A stretch of 64,000 nucleotides of DNA from Elusimicrobium minutum Pei191 (GCF_000020145.1 NC_010644.1:248001-312000), one strand, 5' to 3'; shown: positions 49,956-59,321, counted from the stretch's first letter. The notes: generated by a model not told the origin, from the letters alone. Numbers and translations are program-made.

Positions 49956-51149
49956 TTATAAGAAACTTGTTCCGTTATTTAATTTGGTAATGCCCAGATA
50001 TTCGGCCACGGTTTGTCCAAGGTCGGAATAAGTTTCCCGCCCTCCGATAAAACCGTTTTTTACATTTTTGCCAAACATAATTGCGGGCACATTTTCACGG
50101 GTATGATCGGTTCCTTTATAAGAAGGGTCACAGCCGTGATCAGCTGTTATAAAAACAAGGTCGCCTTCTTGTAAAATATTTGCCAGCTCTGGCAGTCTTG
50201 AATCGAAATATTCAAGGCCGCCAGCGTAACCTTTAAAATCACGCCTGTGGCCCCAAACCATATCAAAATCAACAAAGTTGGTAAATATTATGGAATTACC
50301 GGACGCATTCTTGGTTTCTTCAATAGTAGTGTTCCAAAGCTCTTCAAGCCCGCTGGCTTTAACGGCTTTTGTTATTCCCTGTTTGGCGTAAATATCATTA
50401 ATTTTACCTATTGATATTACATTGCCGCCGTTTTCTTTTAAAAAATCAAGCACTGTTGGTGCGGGCGGTTTAACAGCGTAATCGTGGCGGTTTTTTGTTC
50501 TTTTAAACTCGCCTTTGCGCTCCCCTTCAAACGGGCGTGCGATAACGCGCGCTATTTTATAAGGTTTTAAATATTTAAAAGCTATTTCGCAAATAGTATA
50601 AAGGCGTTCTAACCCGAAATGTTTTTCATGCGCCGCTATTTGGAACACGCTGTCGGCCGAAGTGTAACAAATTGGCTTACCTGTTTTAATATGCTCTTCC
50701 CCAAGTTCTTCAAGTATTTCGGTTCCCGAGGCTGCCTTATTGCCTAAAATTTTGTCAATTCCCGCTTCTTTGCAAATTTGTTCTATAAGCTCTTTTGGGA
50801 AGGAAGGATAACCGGGCTTAAAATAACCCCAGTCAAAAAGGACGGGTACGCCCGCCATTTCCCAATGTCCGGAAAGAGTGTCCTTGCCGTGGCTTTGCTC
50901 ACGCATAAAACCGTATTTGGAAGGGATGTTAACTTGCGCGGGCGGCTGGGGGCCTGTTTCAATTTTTACTCCCGCCGATGCTTCCGCCGCTTTTACAAGG
51001 CCTAAAGAAATTAAATTAGGTATTTTTAACCCGTTGTTTAATTTTGCCACGCTGGCTAAGGTGTTCGCGCCTTCATCGCCGAATTTGGCCGCGTCGGCCG
51101 CTCCGCCTATGCCGAAAGAGTCCATCATAAGTATAATAACGCGTTTCAT
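49956..51149 (-). CDS. deoB: Phosphopentomutase
   Basis: A 397-residue alkaline-phosphatase-superfamily enzyme interconverting ribose 1- and 5-phosphate (and the deoxy forms) in nucleoside salvage. The ATG at 51149 follows GGAGGA; an in-frame start 60 bp upstream would overlap the divergent ABC-F gene and is unlikely. Motifs: [11 protein letters not shown] (metal Asp), ANTLASVA with the phosphorylated Thr, [24 protein letters not shown] and [20 protein letters not shown] (metal Asp/His). Length is typical. Confidence 0.96.
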   Translation of the reverse strand: MKRVIILMMDSFGIGGAADAAKFGDEGANTLASVAKLNNGLKIPNLISLGLVKAAEASAGVKIETGPQPPAQVNIPSKYGFMREQSHGKDTLSGHWEMAGVPVLFDWGYFKPGYPSFPKELIEQICKEAGIDKILGNKAASGTEILEELGEEHIKTGKPICYTSADSVFQIAAHEKHFGLERLYTICEIAFKYLKPYKIARVIARPFEGERKGEFKRTKNRHDYAVKPPAPTVLDFLKENGGNVISIGKINDIYAKQGITKAVKASGLEELWNTTIEETKNASGNSIIFTNFVDFDMVWGHRRDFKGYAGGLEYFDSRLPELANILQEGDLVFITADHGCDPSYKGTDHTRENVPAIMFGKNVKNGFIGGRETYSDLGQTVAEYLGITKLNNGTSFL

Positions 51150-51199
51150 AATTGTCCTCCTACTATTAAATATAGCAAAAAAGGTATAATATTTTCTTA

Positions 51200-52609
51200 A
51201 TGCATACACCTCTGAAGATAAAAAACCTTTCCTTATATTTTAAAGAAAAAGTGTGTTTTGAAAACTTTAATACTGACATACTTTACGGGGACCGTATTGC
51301 CATTATCGGCCGTAACGGAAGCGGTAAATCAAGCCTTATTAAAATTATTTCAGGCCTTATGGAACAAACAGAAGGGGAAGTTTTAAAAGATAAAGGTATT
51401 GTTATAGGTTATGTGCCGCAAACGGTAATGGATTATGATAGTTTGAGCGGCGGGCAGCGTTTTAACAAAGCTCTTACCGAGGCGCTTGCCCTTAACCTAG
51501 ATATCCTTTTATTAGACGAGCCTACCAACCATTTAGATTTGCGTAACAGACGTTCTCTTATGGCCATGTTAAAACATTATTACGGCACGCTTATAATGGT
51601 GTCGCACGATGTTGAACTGCTTAATGGTAGCGTTAATACATTATGGCATATAGATAGCGGCCAAATAAACATTTTTAACGGCAAATATGACGACTATTTT
51701 AACCAAATGCAAATTAACAGGCATTCGCTTGAAAATGAGCTTGAAAATTTAAAAAAGGAAAAACGCCTTGCCCATAAAGATTTGATGAAGGAGCAAAAAA
51801 GGGCTAAATCTAAAAAAGAACATGGCATTAATTTAAACTCTTCAGGAAAATGGGCGCCGATAGTGGCGGGCGGCAAAAAACGACAGGCTGAAAATACGGC
51901 GGGCAGGAAAAACAAAGAAATGAAGGAAAGGCAAGATGATGTTAACTCAAAACTTTCTTCTTTATATATAACGGACGTAATTAAGCCAAAGTTTTCCTTA
52001 ACTTCCGAAGAAGTTGATAAAGGAGCCGTTGTTATTGTTACGGACGGCGCGGTGGGTTATGAAGATATTATTTTACGTGATATAAACTTTTCACTTACAG
52101 GCAGTGAGCGTATTGCCATAACGGGGGATAACGCTTCGGGCAAAACAACAATTTTGCGCGCCATTGTAAATGACCCTGCCGTAAAAAAACAGGGTTTTTG
52201 GACGGTGCCTAGTAAAAAGGACATAGGTTATTTGGATCAGCATTATAAAAATTTAAATCCTGATAAAACAGTTTTTGAAACCGTTGGAGAACTTTTGCCC
52301 GGGTTTACCCATGCGCAAGTGCGTGATTTCTTAAATGATTTTTTATTTAGAAAGCAGGAAGAAGTTAATTCAAAAGTGAGCGTTTTATCGGGAGGGGAAA
52401 AGGCAAGGCTGTCACTTGCCGTTATTTCAGCCAAAACGCCGAAACTGCTTATTTTAGACGAAATTACCAATAACGTTGATTTAGAAACAAAAAACCATAT
52501 CATACAAGCGCTTAACGAATACCCTGCGGCTGTTATAGCTGTTTCTCACGAGCCGGATTTTTTAAACAAAATAGGTATAATAAGATATTACGATATAAGC
52601 AAATCCTAA
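51200..52609 (+). CDS. ABC-F family ATPase
   Basis: A 469-residue soluble protein with two ABC domains and no membrane part. First domain: Walker [10 protein letters not shown], signature LSGGQ, Walker [12 protein letters not shown]; second: [34 protein letters not shown]. Between them is a Lys-rich linker (about 175-240), equivalent to the P-site tRNA interaction motif region. ABC-F proteins act on the ribosome (translation factors or antibiotic protection). It is shorter than Uup/EttA (520-640), with no C-terminal coiled coil. The start has a TATAAT element 9 bp upstream and no Shine-Dalgarno. A flavoprotein reductase gene follows after 4 bp. Confidence 0.9.
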   Translation: MHTPLKIKNLSLYFKEKVCFENFNTDILYGDRIAIIGRNGSGKSSLIKIISGLMEQTEGEVLKDKGIVIGYVPQTVMDYDSLSGGQRFNKALTEALALNLDILLLDEPTNHLDLRNRRSLMAMLKHYYGTLIMVSHDVELLNGSVNTLWHIDSGQINIFNGKYDDYFNQMQINRHSLENELENLKKEKRLAHKDLMKEQKRAKSKKEHGINLNSSGKWAPIVAGGKKRQAENTAGRKNKEMKERQDDVNSKLSSLYITDVIKPKFSLTSEEVDKGAVVIVTDGAVGYEDIILRDINFSLTGSERIAITGDNASGKTTILRAIVNDPAVKKQGFWTVPSKKDIGYLDQHYKNLNPDKTVFETVGELLPGFTHAQVRDFLNDFLFRKQEEVNSKVSVLSGGEKARLSLAVISAKTPKLLILDEITNNVDLETKNHIIQALNEYPAAVIAVSHEPDFLNKIGIIRYYDISKS

Positions 52610-52613
52610 AAAT

Positions 52614-53675
52614 ATGAAACATTTTGATATAGCTATTATAGGGCTTGGCCCCGCAGGCGCTACGCTGGCCAGGCTTTTAGACGGCAAATTTTTTAGAGTT
52701 GCCGCCATAGATAAAAAGGGCGCAGACTCTTCTTTTCAAAAGCCTTGCGGCGGGCTTTTAGCGCCCGACGCGCAAAAAGAATTAGCCAAATTTAACCTTA
52801 CTCTTCCGAAAGATATTTTGGTTGACCCGCAGATATTTTCCGTTAAAACAATTGATTTAAAAAATAGAATAACCAAACATTATCAGCGCATGTATTTAAA
52901 TATAGACAGAAGCAAGTTTGATAGCTGGCTTATTTCTCTTATTCCCAAAAACGTTAAAATTTTTAAAAATTCCATCTGCCAATATATGTTAAAAACGCAG
53001 AGAGGGTTTAAAATAGTGTTTGACGAAAACGGGCATAAACAGGAAATAACGGCTGATTATGTTGTAGGCGCGGATGGGGCGGACTCTTTTGTGCGCCGCA
53101 TGTTTTTTCCTAAATTTAATATAAGAAAATATACCGCCGTGCAGCAATGGTTTAAAGACGAGCACCAAAAACCTTTTTACTCCTGCATTCTTGACCCTGA
53201 AAATACGGACTGTTATTCCTGGGCGCTTTCTAAGGACGGGCATTTTATTTTTGGCGGCGCGTATCCCGTATCAAACAGCAGGGAAAAATTTGAAAGACAA
53301 AAAGAAAAATTAAGCGAGCTTGGTTTTAAATTCCCGGAGCCCGTAAAAACGGAAGCCTGCATGATTTTGCGTCCTAACAGTTTTACCGAGTTTTGCCTTG
53401 GCGGCGGCAATGTTTTTTTAATAGGCGAGGCTGCCGGCTTTATAAGCCCAAGCTCTTTAGAAGGCATAAGCAGCGCTTTTAAAACAGCCAAAATACTGGG
53501 TGATATTTTTAATAAACATAAAGAAAATAAGCACCGCGCGTACGCGTCCGCTTCAAGGGGGCTTCGCTTTAAACTCGCCGCCAAACTTATTTTTAAATGT
53601 CCTTTTATATACGATTCCGCTTTTAGAAAAGCCGTTATGAACAGCGGCATAAAAACAATTAGAACTGAAGAATGA
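52614..53675 (+). CDS. FAD-dependent geranylgeranyl-reductase-like oxidoreductase
   Basis: A 353-residue flavoprotein of the geranylgeranyl reductase/UbiH-like group. The FAD-binding Rossmann motif GLGPAGATLARLL is at residues 8-20; DYVVGADGADSFVRR and VFLIGEAAGFISPSSLEGISSA are the GD and second FAD motifs. PCGGLL near residue 45 contains the conserved Cys of the family. It may reduce prenyl chains of quinones or lipids, which would tie in with ispA/dxs, but other substrates are possible. Its stop overlaps the next gene by 4 bp. Confidence 0.85.
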   Translation: MKHFDIAIIGLGPAGATLARLLDGKFFRVAAIDKKGADSSFQKPCGGLLAPDAQKELAKFNLTLPKDILVDPQIFSVKTIDLKNRITKHYQRMYLNIDRSKFDSWLISLIPKNVKIFKNSICQYMLKTQRGFKIVFDENGHKQEITADYVVGADGADSFVRRMFFPKFNIRKYTAVQQWFKDEHQKPFYSCILDPENTDCYSWALSKDGHFIFGGAYPVSNSREKFERQKEKLSELGFKFPEPVKTEACMILRPNSFTEFCLGGGNVFLIGEAAGFISPSSLEGISSAFKTAKILGDIFNKHKENKHRAYASASRGLRFKLAAKLIFKCPFIYDSAFRKAVMNSGIKTIRTEE

Positions 53676-54775
53676 ATCTTACAAGAGAGCAAATTTTTTA
53701 CTTAAGAATATCTAAATCCGGTCTGTCCGAACCTTTTGACTGCCCGCTTTCCTGCGCGAAAAATTTGCTTGGCATACAGTCACAAGCCCAGCAATTTGGC
53801 GAAATAAGCATATTTAACAGAGTAAAAAATTTAAAAGAAGGCGGGCTTACCTCTTTTTTTAAAAATAAAAACCTTATTAAGCTTTGGGGCCAGCGTATGA
53901 CCGTGCACACATACCACAAAGACGATTGGCGTTTTATTTACAAAATATACGGCGGCGGAAGTGATAGATTAGAATCTTTTTTAAAGTCAGATAATAAACA
54001 TTTGCAGACAGTGCTTAAAAAAATAGAAAGCAAAGACATTTGGAATAAAAAAGAATTGCAACTTTTAGCTAAGGAAAAGTTCCCCCATATAACGCATTTT
54101 TATTTAGACACTGTGCTTATAATGTATGCGTGCTACAAAGGTGTTTTGTTCGCCGTGCCAGAGCGGCCTTACTCTAAAACTTTTCTACTTAGAAAACAAA
54201 TTGTTTCCGATAAAGAGTTTAAAACCTGGAACGCAGAAAATAAAGAAGACATTATGGCTGACCTTATGCTCCGTTATTTTGCTTGCTACGGGCCCGCAAG
54301 TTTTAAAGATTTTTTGCATTGGAGCGGGCTTAGAAAAATGGACGCAGCTAAATCTTTTGAAAAAATAAAAAATGGTCTTGAAGAATTTACTTTTAATAAA
54401 ACGTCTGTCTATCTTACTAAAAAGGACAAACATTTTGCGGATTTAAAAAAATCAGGTGTAAAAAACGTAATTAAACTGCTTGGCAAGTTTGACCCGCTGT
54501 TTGTAGCTTACTCGGATAAAACCTGGGCTATGGATACAAAACATAATAAGCATGTTTGGCGGCCCGCAGCCCATGTGGAAGCTGTTTTACTTATTGGCAC
54601 TGAAGCCGCCGGAACATGGCTTTATGAAATGAAAGGCAATAATATGAACTTTAATTTTAATTTATTTAAAACAATCACCGCGGAAGATAAATTAAAAATA
54701 AAAAAAGAAGCCTCTTTGCTTTGCGCTTTTATGGGTAAAAATTTAGGTCTGTTATCATATAAAAAAGCAAAATAA
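53672..54775 (+). CDS. Winged-helix protein of the AlkZ/YcaQ (HTH_42) family, probable DNA glycosylase
   Basis: A 367-residue protein of the HTH_42 superfamily, tandem winged-helix DNA glycosylases that unhook bulky alkyl lesions and interstrand crosslinks. LLGIQSQAQQFGEIS contains Q36-S37-Q38, fitting the QxQ catalytic motif of AlkZ-type (versus QxD of YcaQ-type) enzymes, and LWGQRMTVHTYHKDDW and a later KFDPLFVAY and HVWRPAAHVEAVLL are other family elements. It overlaps the reductase gene by 4 bp (ATGA). It complements the AlkD-like enzyme at 20.8 kb. A hairpin terminator follows. Confidence 0.82.
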   Translation: MNLTREQIFYLRISKSGLSEPFDCPLSCAKNLLGIQSQAQQFGEISIFNRVKNLKEGGLTSFFKNKNLIKLWGQRMTVHTYHKDDWRFIYKIYGGGSDRLESFLKSDNKHLQTVLKKIESKDIWNKKELQLLAKEKFPHITHFYLDTVLIMYACYKGVLFAVPERPYSKTFLLRKQIVSDKEFKTWNAENKEDIMADLMLRYFACYGPASFKDFLHWSGLRKMDAAKSFEKIKNGLEEFTFNKTSVYLTKKDKHFADLKKSGVKNVIKLLGKFDPLFVAYSDKTWAMDTKHNKHVWRPAAHVEAVLLIGTEAAGTWLYEMKGNNMNFNFNLFKTITAEDKLKIKKEASLLCAFMGKNLGLLSYKKAK

Positions 54776-54824
54776 AACTGCCCGTAAAAACGCAAATTTA
54801 CGCCGGCTTACGGGCAGTTTTTTT
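54776..54824. terminator. Intrinsic terminator
   Basis: AACTGCCCGTAA/TTACGGGCAGTT with a 25-nt loop and T7 run, between convergent alkZ-like and hom genes. Confidence 0.85.
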
Positions 54825-54836
54825 AAGTAATATTTT

Positions 54837-56162
54837 TTATTTAAATATAGGAATATATTTAAAGTCCTCAATAAGTTTGGGTTTGCGTTTTTTTATTAAA
54901 GAAACCGCCTTATTAAGCTGCTTAGCACTGCATTTGCTTACTTCAACGGGTAAAAACCAATCTTCGCCCGATATTATACTTTGCGCTATATTTTCTATAT
55001 TAACGCCCACATCGCCTATGGCTGTGCCTACGGTGCCTATTACGCCCGGATTATCTTTTGTTTTTATAATTAATAAGTAAGAAGCGGGGTAATCATTAAA
55101 ATCAGCCTGTTTGTGTTTAATAGGGGCGGTGGATTCTTTAATATCTTTTATGTATCCGTGTTTGGCTATAAAAACAACGTCCGATACAACCGCGCTGCCT
55201 GTTTCAATCGAACCCGCGCCCTGGCCTACAAACAAATGTTCGCCCGAGTAATTAGCGTTTATTTTTATGGCGTTTGTAGCGCCGTTTACGTTATATAAAA
55301 AATCCTGGTTAGATATTACGGCGGGCTGCACAAAGGAGTAAACTTTATTTTTTTCTTTTATAGCGAAGGCTATAAGTTTAATGGTGCTGTTTAAACTTTT
55401 TGCTACCATAAAATCTTCTTTTGTAATTGCGGTAATGCCCTTAACGGGAAAGCTTTGCTCAGTCGCGGGAATGCCGTAAATAAGCTGAATTAAAATTTTT
55501 AATTTATTTGCCGCGTCCATACCGTTGATATCCATTGTCGGGTCAAGCTCAGCGTAGCCCAGTTTTTGCGCAAGTTTTAAAGCGTCCTCAAAGGTGCTGC
55601 CTTTGGCGTTCATGCGGCTTAAAACAAAGTTGCTTGTTCCGTTAACAATGCCGGTAATGGAGTTAATAAGATCACCGGTAAAACTGTCCTGCACTACTTT
55701 TATTAAAGGTATGGCTCCGCAAACGGCGCCTTCAAAACCCACGGATTTATTTTTTTCTTTAGCGTAGTCGAAAATAGTGTTGCCGTGTTTTGCCAGTATC
55801 GCTTTATTTGCGGTTACAAGATGCTTGCCGCTTTTTAATATATTTTTGTGCAGGTTGTGTATATGGTTGGTGCTGCCGCCCACGGTTTCAATAACTAAAT
55901 CTATATCAGGGTCGTTAAGAACATTTTTTATACAAGCGTCGCTTTGCTCTTTTGTTATTTCTTCTTTATCAGAACAAAATAACTCTAAGGGTAACCCGTG
56001 GCGCTTTGCCTGGCGGCGGGGGTGCAAGGTAATAATTTTTTTAATTTTTATTTCTTTTCCGCCCGCTCTTTTTTTAAGTTCCGCGGCGGTTTCTTGTATA
56101 ATTTTTGCCGTGCCGCCGCCTACGTTGCCGCAGCCGATGATTGCAACATTAAAAGTTTTCAT
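54837..56162 (-). CDS. hom: Homoserine dehydrogenase
   Basis: A 441-residue enzyme reducing aspartate semialdehyde to homoserine, the branch point to Met and Thr. The NAD(P)-binding GCGNVGGGTAKII starts at residue 10; GIVNGTSNFVLSRM and GYAELDPTMDINGMDAANKL carry the substrate site and catalytic Lys; the C-terminus is an ACT domain (LLIIKTKDNPGVIGTVGTA), the usual site of amino-acid feedback. The gene overlaps metA by 14 bp and is the third gene of the metY-metA-hom operon, so it falls under the leader control described for metY. Confidence 0.96.
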   Translation of the reverse strand: MKTFNVAIIGCGNVGGGTAKIIQETAAELKKRAGGKEIKIKKIITLHPRRQAKRHGLPLELFCSDKEEITKEQSDACIKNVLNDPDIDLVIETVGGSTNHIHNLHKNILKSGKHLVTANKAILAKHGNTIFDYAKEKNKSVGFEGAVCGAIPLIKVVQDSFTGDLINSITGIVNGTSNFVLSRMNAKGSTFEDALKLAQKLGYAELDPTMDINGMDAANKLKILIQLIYGIPATEQSFPVKGITAITKEDFMVAKSLNSTIKLIAFAIKEKNKVYSFVQPAVISNQDFLYNVNGATNAIKINANYSGEHLFVGQGAGSIETGSAVVSDVVFIAKHGYIKDIKESTAPIKHKQADFNDYPASYLLIIKTKDNPGVIGTVGTAIGDVGVNIENIAQSIISGEDWFLPVEVSKCSAKQLNKAVSLIKKRKPKLIEDFKYIPIFK

Positions 56163-56955
56163 TTAACTCTCCTTTCAAATTAATAACATGATTTATTATA
56201 TTTTTGTAAAACTGCGCCGCTTGCTTTTGCCAGGTGTTAACAGGCTTAAGCGCGGGGTTATTTTCGGGGTAATAATTTTCAGGCAGCGCGGGGTTTTTGC
56301 CTGAAGCAAGGTCTCTTAAATATTCAAGGTGTATGGTGTCAGCCTCATATTCCGGATGCCCGGTTATATATAAGTTTTTTTGGTCACTACTTGAAACCAC
56401 GCTTACTTCGACCCCTGAGCAGAGGTCCGTTATAATATTTTTATTTTTTTTAATGTCCTCTTTTTTTATACCTGTATGGCGTGAATGGGGCATATAAAAA
56501 CCGTCGGCAATCTCTTTATAAAAAATGGAATCGGGATTTTGCAGACTTTGTTTAAATATGCCGCAGTATTTTTTATCAAATTTATATTTTTGTATTTTGT
56601 AAAAATGATAAAGCGCCGCTTGAGCGCCCCAGCATATAAAAATATTAAAAAGGCTGTTTGTTTTTGTAAAATCAAGTATTTTAGTAAGCTCTTGCCAGTA
56701 TGCAACATCCTCAAATTCCATAAGTTCAACAGGCGCGCCCGTAACAATAAAAATATCAAACTTACGGTTTGTAATATTTTCAAAAGTAATATAATTGGTC
56801 CTTAAATAATCTTCCGAAATATTTTTACTTTTATAAGTAGCTGTGGTAAGCCAGGCTATATTAATTTTTTTGCCCGCTGAGTTAAGCAGCGAACTTAACT
56901 GCCTTTCGGTAGCTTCTTTTGTGGGCATTAAATTTAATACGCAGGCTTCTATCAT
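56149..56955 (-). CDS. metA: Homoserine O-acyltransferase, MetA type (short form)
   Basis: A 268-residue MetA-like class I glutamine-amidotransferase-fold enzyme that acylates homoserine. The catalytic set is Cys108 (IFICWGAQAALYHFY), His200 and Glu202 (ITGHPEYEAD). VLNLMPTKEATERQLSSLL is the conserved N-terminal block, but the 30-40 residues that normally precede it in E. coli MetA are absent, so this is a trimmed version. Whether acetyl-CoA or succinyl-CoA is used cannot be read safely; acetyl is likelier given the metY partner. It overlaps metY by 4 bp and hom by 14 bp. Confidence 0.93.
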   Translation of the reverse strand: MIEACVLNLMPTKEATERQLSSLLNSAGKKINIAWLTTATYKSKNISEDYLRTNYITFENITNRKFDIFIVTGAPVELMEFEDVAYWQELTKILDFTKTNSLFNIFICWGAQAALYHFYKIQKYKFDKKYCGIFKQSLQNPDSIFYKEIADGFYMPHSRHTGIKKEDIKKNKNIITDLCSGVEVSVVSSSDQKNLYITGHPEYEADTIHLEYLRDLASGKNPALPENYYPENNPALKPVNTWQKQAAQFYKNIINHVINLKGELNENF

Positions 56956-58217
56956 ATAAGCGCTTTCTCCAAGTCGGCTATAATGTCATCAATATTTTCA
57001 ATGCCTACGGAAATCCTTATAAGGTCATCGCCTATTGCCGTTTTTTGTTTTTCTTCCTTCGTTAACTGGCTGTGCGTTGTGCTGGCCGGGTGAGTGACTA
57101 TTGTCCTTACGTCTCCTAAATTTGTGGCGTGCAGGCAAAGGGTTACGTTTTCTATTAGTTTCTTTCCCGCTTCATAACCGCCTTTTAACCCAAAGGAAAA
57201 AAGCGACCCGCAACCTTTTTTAAAATATTTTTCAGCCGTTTGTTTAAAAGGATTCCCTTCTACAAGCGGGTATTTTACCCACGCTATTTTGGGATTATTT
57301 TTTAAGTAATCAATAAGTTTTAGAGTGTTTTCCAAATGTCTGTCCATACGCACATGAAGAGTTTGTATGCCTTGCAATGTAAGATAAGAGTTAAAAGGGC
57401 TTTGGCACGCTCCGATATCTCTTAAAACCTGGGTGCGCAGTTTTACTATAAAAGCGTTTTGTGCAAAATCTTTGGCGTAAACTATATTGTGGTAGCTTGG
57501 GTCGGGGTTGCAAAAAGAGGGGAAACGCCCGCTTGTCCAGTCAAAAGTGCCGCAATCCGTTACAGAGCCGCCCATCACCGCCGCGTGGCCCGACAAAAAC
57601 TTTGTGGTTGAATGTATTATTATATCCGCGCCGAAATCTTTGGGTTTAAAAAGGTATGGGGTCATGCAGGTATTATCAACTATAAAGGGGATTTTATGTT
57701 TTTTAGCTATTTTGGAAAGTTGCTCAAAGTCAGGTATCTCACAGCCGGGGTTGCTTATGGACTCAACAAAAATGGCTTTTGTTTTATCCGTTACCAGGTT
57801 TTCAAACTCGGCGGGGTTTGAAACATCGGCAAATTTTACTTTTATGCCCAAACGGCGGAGCGAATGGGAAAACATGTTAAATGTGCCGCCGTATAAAGCG
57901 TTAGAGGAAATTATTTCGTCGCCCGTTTCGGCAAGGGCGCATATTGTCATAAACTCGGCCGAATGGCCCGAAGCCGTTACCAATGTTCCCGCGCCGCCTT
58001 CGAGAGCGTTAATTCTTTCTTCCAAAAAATTGTTTGTCGGGTTGTTTAGCCTTGTGTAAATATAACCCGGGGCTTTGAGGTCAAACAGGTCTTTTGCATG
58101 TTTAGCGTCATTAAATTTATAAGCGTTTGAAAGATATAACGGCGGGTTGCTTGATCCCGTTTCGTCAATTTCAAAGCCGTATGATACGGCCAAAGTTTCA
58201 ATATGTTGTTTTGTCAT
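56952..58217 (-). CDS. metY: O-acetylhomoserine sulfhydrylase (MetY-type, PLP enzyme)
   Basis: A 421-residue Cys/Met-metabolism PLP enzyme. Typical parts: ETLAVSYGFE at the start, GYIYTRLNNPTNNFLEERI, ALYGGTFNMF, DNTCMTPYLFKPKDFGADI and STTKFLSGHAAVMGG, in which the Lys binds PLP; TTHSQLTKEEK lies in the C-terminal domain. Length and the LNNPTN motif favour O-acetylhomoserine sulfhydrylation over cystathionine gamma-synthase, giving homocysteine directly. First gene of a tightly overlapping metY-metA-hom operon with an AAGGAG site. Upstream are a Met-rich leader frame and a terminator. Confidence 0.93.
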   Translation of the reverse strand: MTKQHIETLAVSYGFEIDETGSSNPPLYLSNAYKFNDAKHAKDLFDLKAPGYIYTRLNNPTNNFLEERINALEGGAGTLVTASGHSAEFMTICALAETGDEIISSNALYGGTFNMFSHSLRRLGIKVKFADVSNPAEFENLVTDKTKAIFVESISNPGCEIPDFEQLSKIAKKHKIPFIVDNTCMTPYLFKPKDFGADIIIHSTTKFLSGHAAVMGGSVTDCGTFDWTSGRFPSFCNPDPSYHNIVYAKDFAQNAFIVKLRTQVLRDIGACQSPFNSYLTLQGIQTLHVRMDRHLENTLKLIDYLKNNPKIAWVKYPLVEGNPFKQTAEKYFKKGCGSLFSFGLKGGYEAGKKLIENVTLCLHATNLGDVRTIVTHPASTTHSQLTKEEKQKTAIGDDLIRISVGIENIDDIIADLEKALI

Positions 58218-58231
58218 AAAATCTCCTTTTT

Positions 58232-58256
58232 AGCGGTTCGGTGCGGCGCCGAAACC
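58232..58256 (-). promoter_or_regulatory. Second hairpin between the attenuator terminator and the metY start
   Basis: GGTT-T-CGG and CCG-AACC can pair (7 bp with one bulged T) around a GC-rich loop, ending just before the AAGGAG of metY. It may protect the 5' end of read-through mRNA; no T run follows, so it is not a terminator. Confidence 0.4.
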
Positions 58257-58258
58257 AT

Positions 58259-58296
58259 AAAAAATAACCCGCCTGGCTTTTGCCTGACGGGTTATT
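58259..58296 (-). terminator. Attenuator terminator upstream of metY-metA-hom
   Basis: Minus-strand hairpin with outer stem AATAACCCG/CGGGTTATT (9 bp) and inner stem ending GGC/GCC around an AAAA loop, one A-A mismatch and one G-U pair, followed by T residues (T6 counting two stem bases) at 58264-58259. It lies 22 nt after the stop codon of the Met-rich leader frame and about 40 bp before metY. Its 5' arm (CCGTCAGGC) can alternatively pair with GCCTTTCGG at 58339-58331. Confidence 0.85.
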
Positions 58297-58318
58297 TTTT
58301 TGTTTTTATAAAATTATT

Positions 58319-58417
58319 TTAAAAATTTATCCGAAAGGCAAAAGAGTGCATGCGCATCATGCTCATCATGGCGCTCATGCTCATCATCATTGCTTTGTTA
58401 GATAAATTTTTCTGCAT
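58319..58417 (-). CDS. Methionine-rich leader peptide of the metY-metA-hom operon (32 aa)
   Basis: A minus-strand frame ATG 58417 to TAA 58319. Residues 1-9 are MQKNLSNKA, then comes MMMSMSAMMSMMRM (residues 10-23: nine Met in fourteen), then HSFAFRINF. Ten of 32 codons are ATG. TGCTATTAT (extended -10) lies six bases before the ATG, so the transcript begins near the start codon and is probably leaderless. A terminator follows 22 nt after the stop and then the methionine genes. Codons 26-29 (GCCTTTCGG) overlap the possible antiterminator arm. These are the parts of a ribosome-controlled attenuator in which Met-tRNA shortage stalls the ribosome on the Met run. The peptide itself probably has no other role. 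Confidence 0.8.
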   Translation of the reverse strand: MQKNLSNKAMMMSMSAMMSMMRMHSFAFRINF

Positions 58418-58423
58418 AACCAA

Positions 58424-58432
58424 ATAATAGCA
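58424..58432 (-). promoter_or_regulatory. Extended -10 promoter of the met leader
   Basis: Minus strand TGCTATTAT (58432-58424): TGn plus a 5-of-6 match to TATAAT. No good -35 is visible, which the extended -10 may compensate for. The predicted start is at about 58417, the A of the leader ATG. Confidence 0.55.
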
Positions 58433-58474
58433 TATTTTTTATAAAAAACTATTTTAACTGTTTTTTTACGTCAT

Positions 58475-58506
58475 AAAAAAGCCCTCTTGAAATAGAGGAC
58501 TTTTTT
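58475..58506 (-). terminator. Terminator of gpmA
   Basis: Minus strand AAGTCCTCT/AGAGGGCTTTTTT hairpin immediately after the gpmA stop. It isolates the met leader from gpmA transcription. Confidence 0.85.
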
Positions 58507-58511
58507 AAATT

Positions 58512-59258
58512 TTATTTCTTTTTAGCCTGGTTGGCCACGGCTTCCATAAGTTTTTTTACTTCCTCAGGATCGCCCAAAAAATAATCTCTTGTCATATTAA
58601 GATTATCGTCAAACTCGAAAACATAAGGTACCGCTGTAGGTAAATTTAAGTTTACAATATCTTCGTCCGAAATATTTTTTAAATGTTTTATTACGCCTCT
58701 TAAACTGTTGCCGTGGGCAACAACAATAAGCTGGTTTGATGTTTTTAACTGCTTCATTATAACATCCGTCCAATAAGGCATAGTGCGGGCTATAGTGTCT
58801 TTTAGTGATTCGGTAGCGGGCAAATCCGCGTTCGTTACGTTTTTATAACGTATGTCTTTACGCGGGTTTCTCGGGTCGTCTTCGGGTATCGGATCGGGCG
58901 CGATATCAAAACTTCTACGCCATAATTGAACCTGTTCGGCTCCGTATTTTTCGGCTGTTTCGGCTTTGTTTAAACCTTGAAGGGTGCCGTAGTGTTTTTC
59001 ATTAAGACGCCATGTTTTTTCAACGTTTATCCAATCCAAGTCCATTTTGTCAAGCACACAGTTAAGCGTTTTTACCGCGCGTTTTAAATAAGAAGTATAT
59101 GCTTTATCAAAAATAAAGCCCTCTTTTTTTAAGATTTCGCCGGCTTTGGCGGCTTCAGCCACACCTTTTTCCGTTAAATCAACGTCAGTCCAGCCTGTGA
59201 AGCGGTTTTCTTTGTTCCAGGTGCTCTCGCCATGTCTTAAAAGTACAATTTTTTTCAT
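58512..59258 (-). CDS. gpmA: 2,3-Bisphosphoglycerate-dependent phosphoglycerate mutase
   Basis: A 248-residue glycolytic enzyme interconverting 3- and 2-phosphoglycerate. [18 protein letters not shown] near the N-terminus carries the phosphorylated His10 and Arg9; ERNYG-type substrate loop appears as [17 protein letters not shown], and [15 protein letters not shown] gives the second His. Length is as in E. coli GpmA (250). Monocistronic, with its own terminator on the met-leader side. Confidence 0.96.
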   Translation of the reverse strand: MKKIVLLRHGESTWNKENRFTGWTDVDLTEKGVAEAAKAGEILKKEGFIFDKAYTSYLKRAVKTLNCVLDKMDLDWINVEKTWRLNEKHYGTLQGLNKAETAEKYGAEQVQLWRRSFDIAPDPIPEDDPRNPRKDIRYKNVTNADLPATESLKDTIARTMPYWTDVIMKQLKTSNQLIVVAHGNSLRGVIKHLKNISDEDIVNLNLPTAVPYVFEFDDNLNMTRDYFLGDPEEVKKLMEAVANQAKKK

Positions 59259-59287
59259 AATATCCCCCTGTATATTTATTATAGCAC

Positions 59288-59316
59288 TTAACAGGCGGGC
59301 TTAAATTTTGTAAAAT
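59288..59316 (+). promoter_or_regulatory. Predicted promoter upstream of the guaB leader
   Basis: TTAACA (59288-59293) and TAAAAT (59311-59316) with exactly 17 bp between them. Transcription would begin near 59322, coinciding with an ATG. Confidence 0.6.
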
Positions 59317-59321
59317 AATTT

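Noticed and set aside
58218-58440. SAM or SAH riboswitch upstream of metY
   Set aside because: No SAM-I/II/III or SAH core motifs can be aligned; the interval is filled by a short frame and one terminator.
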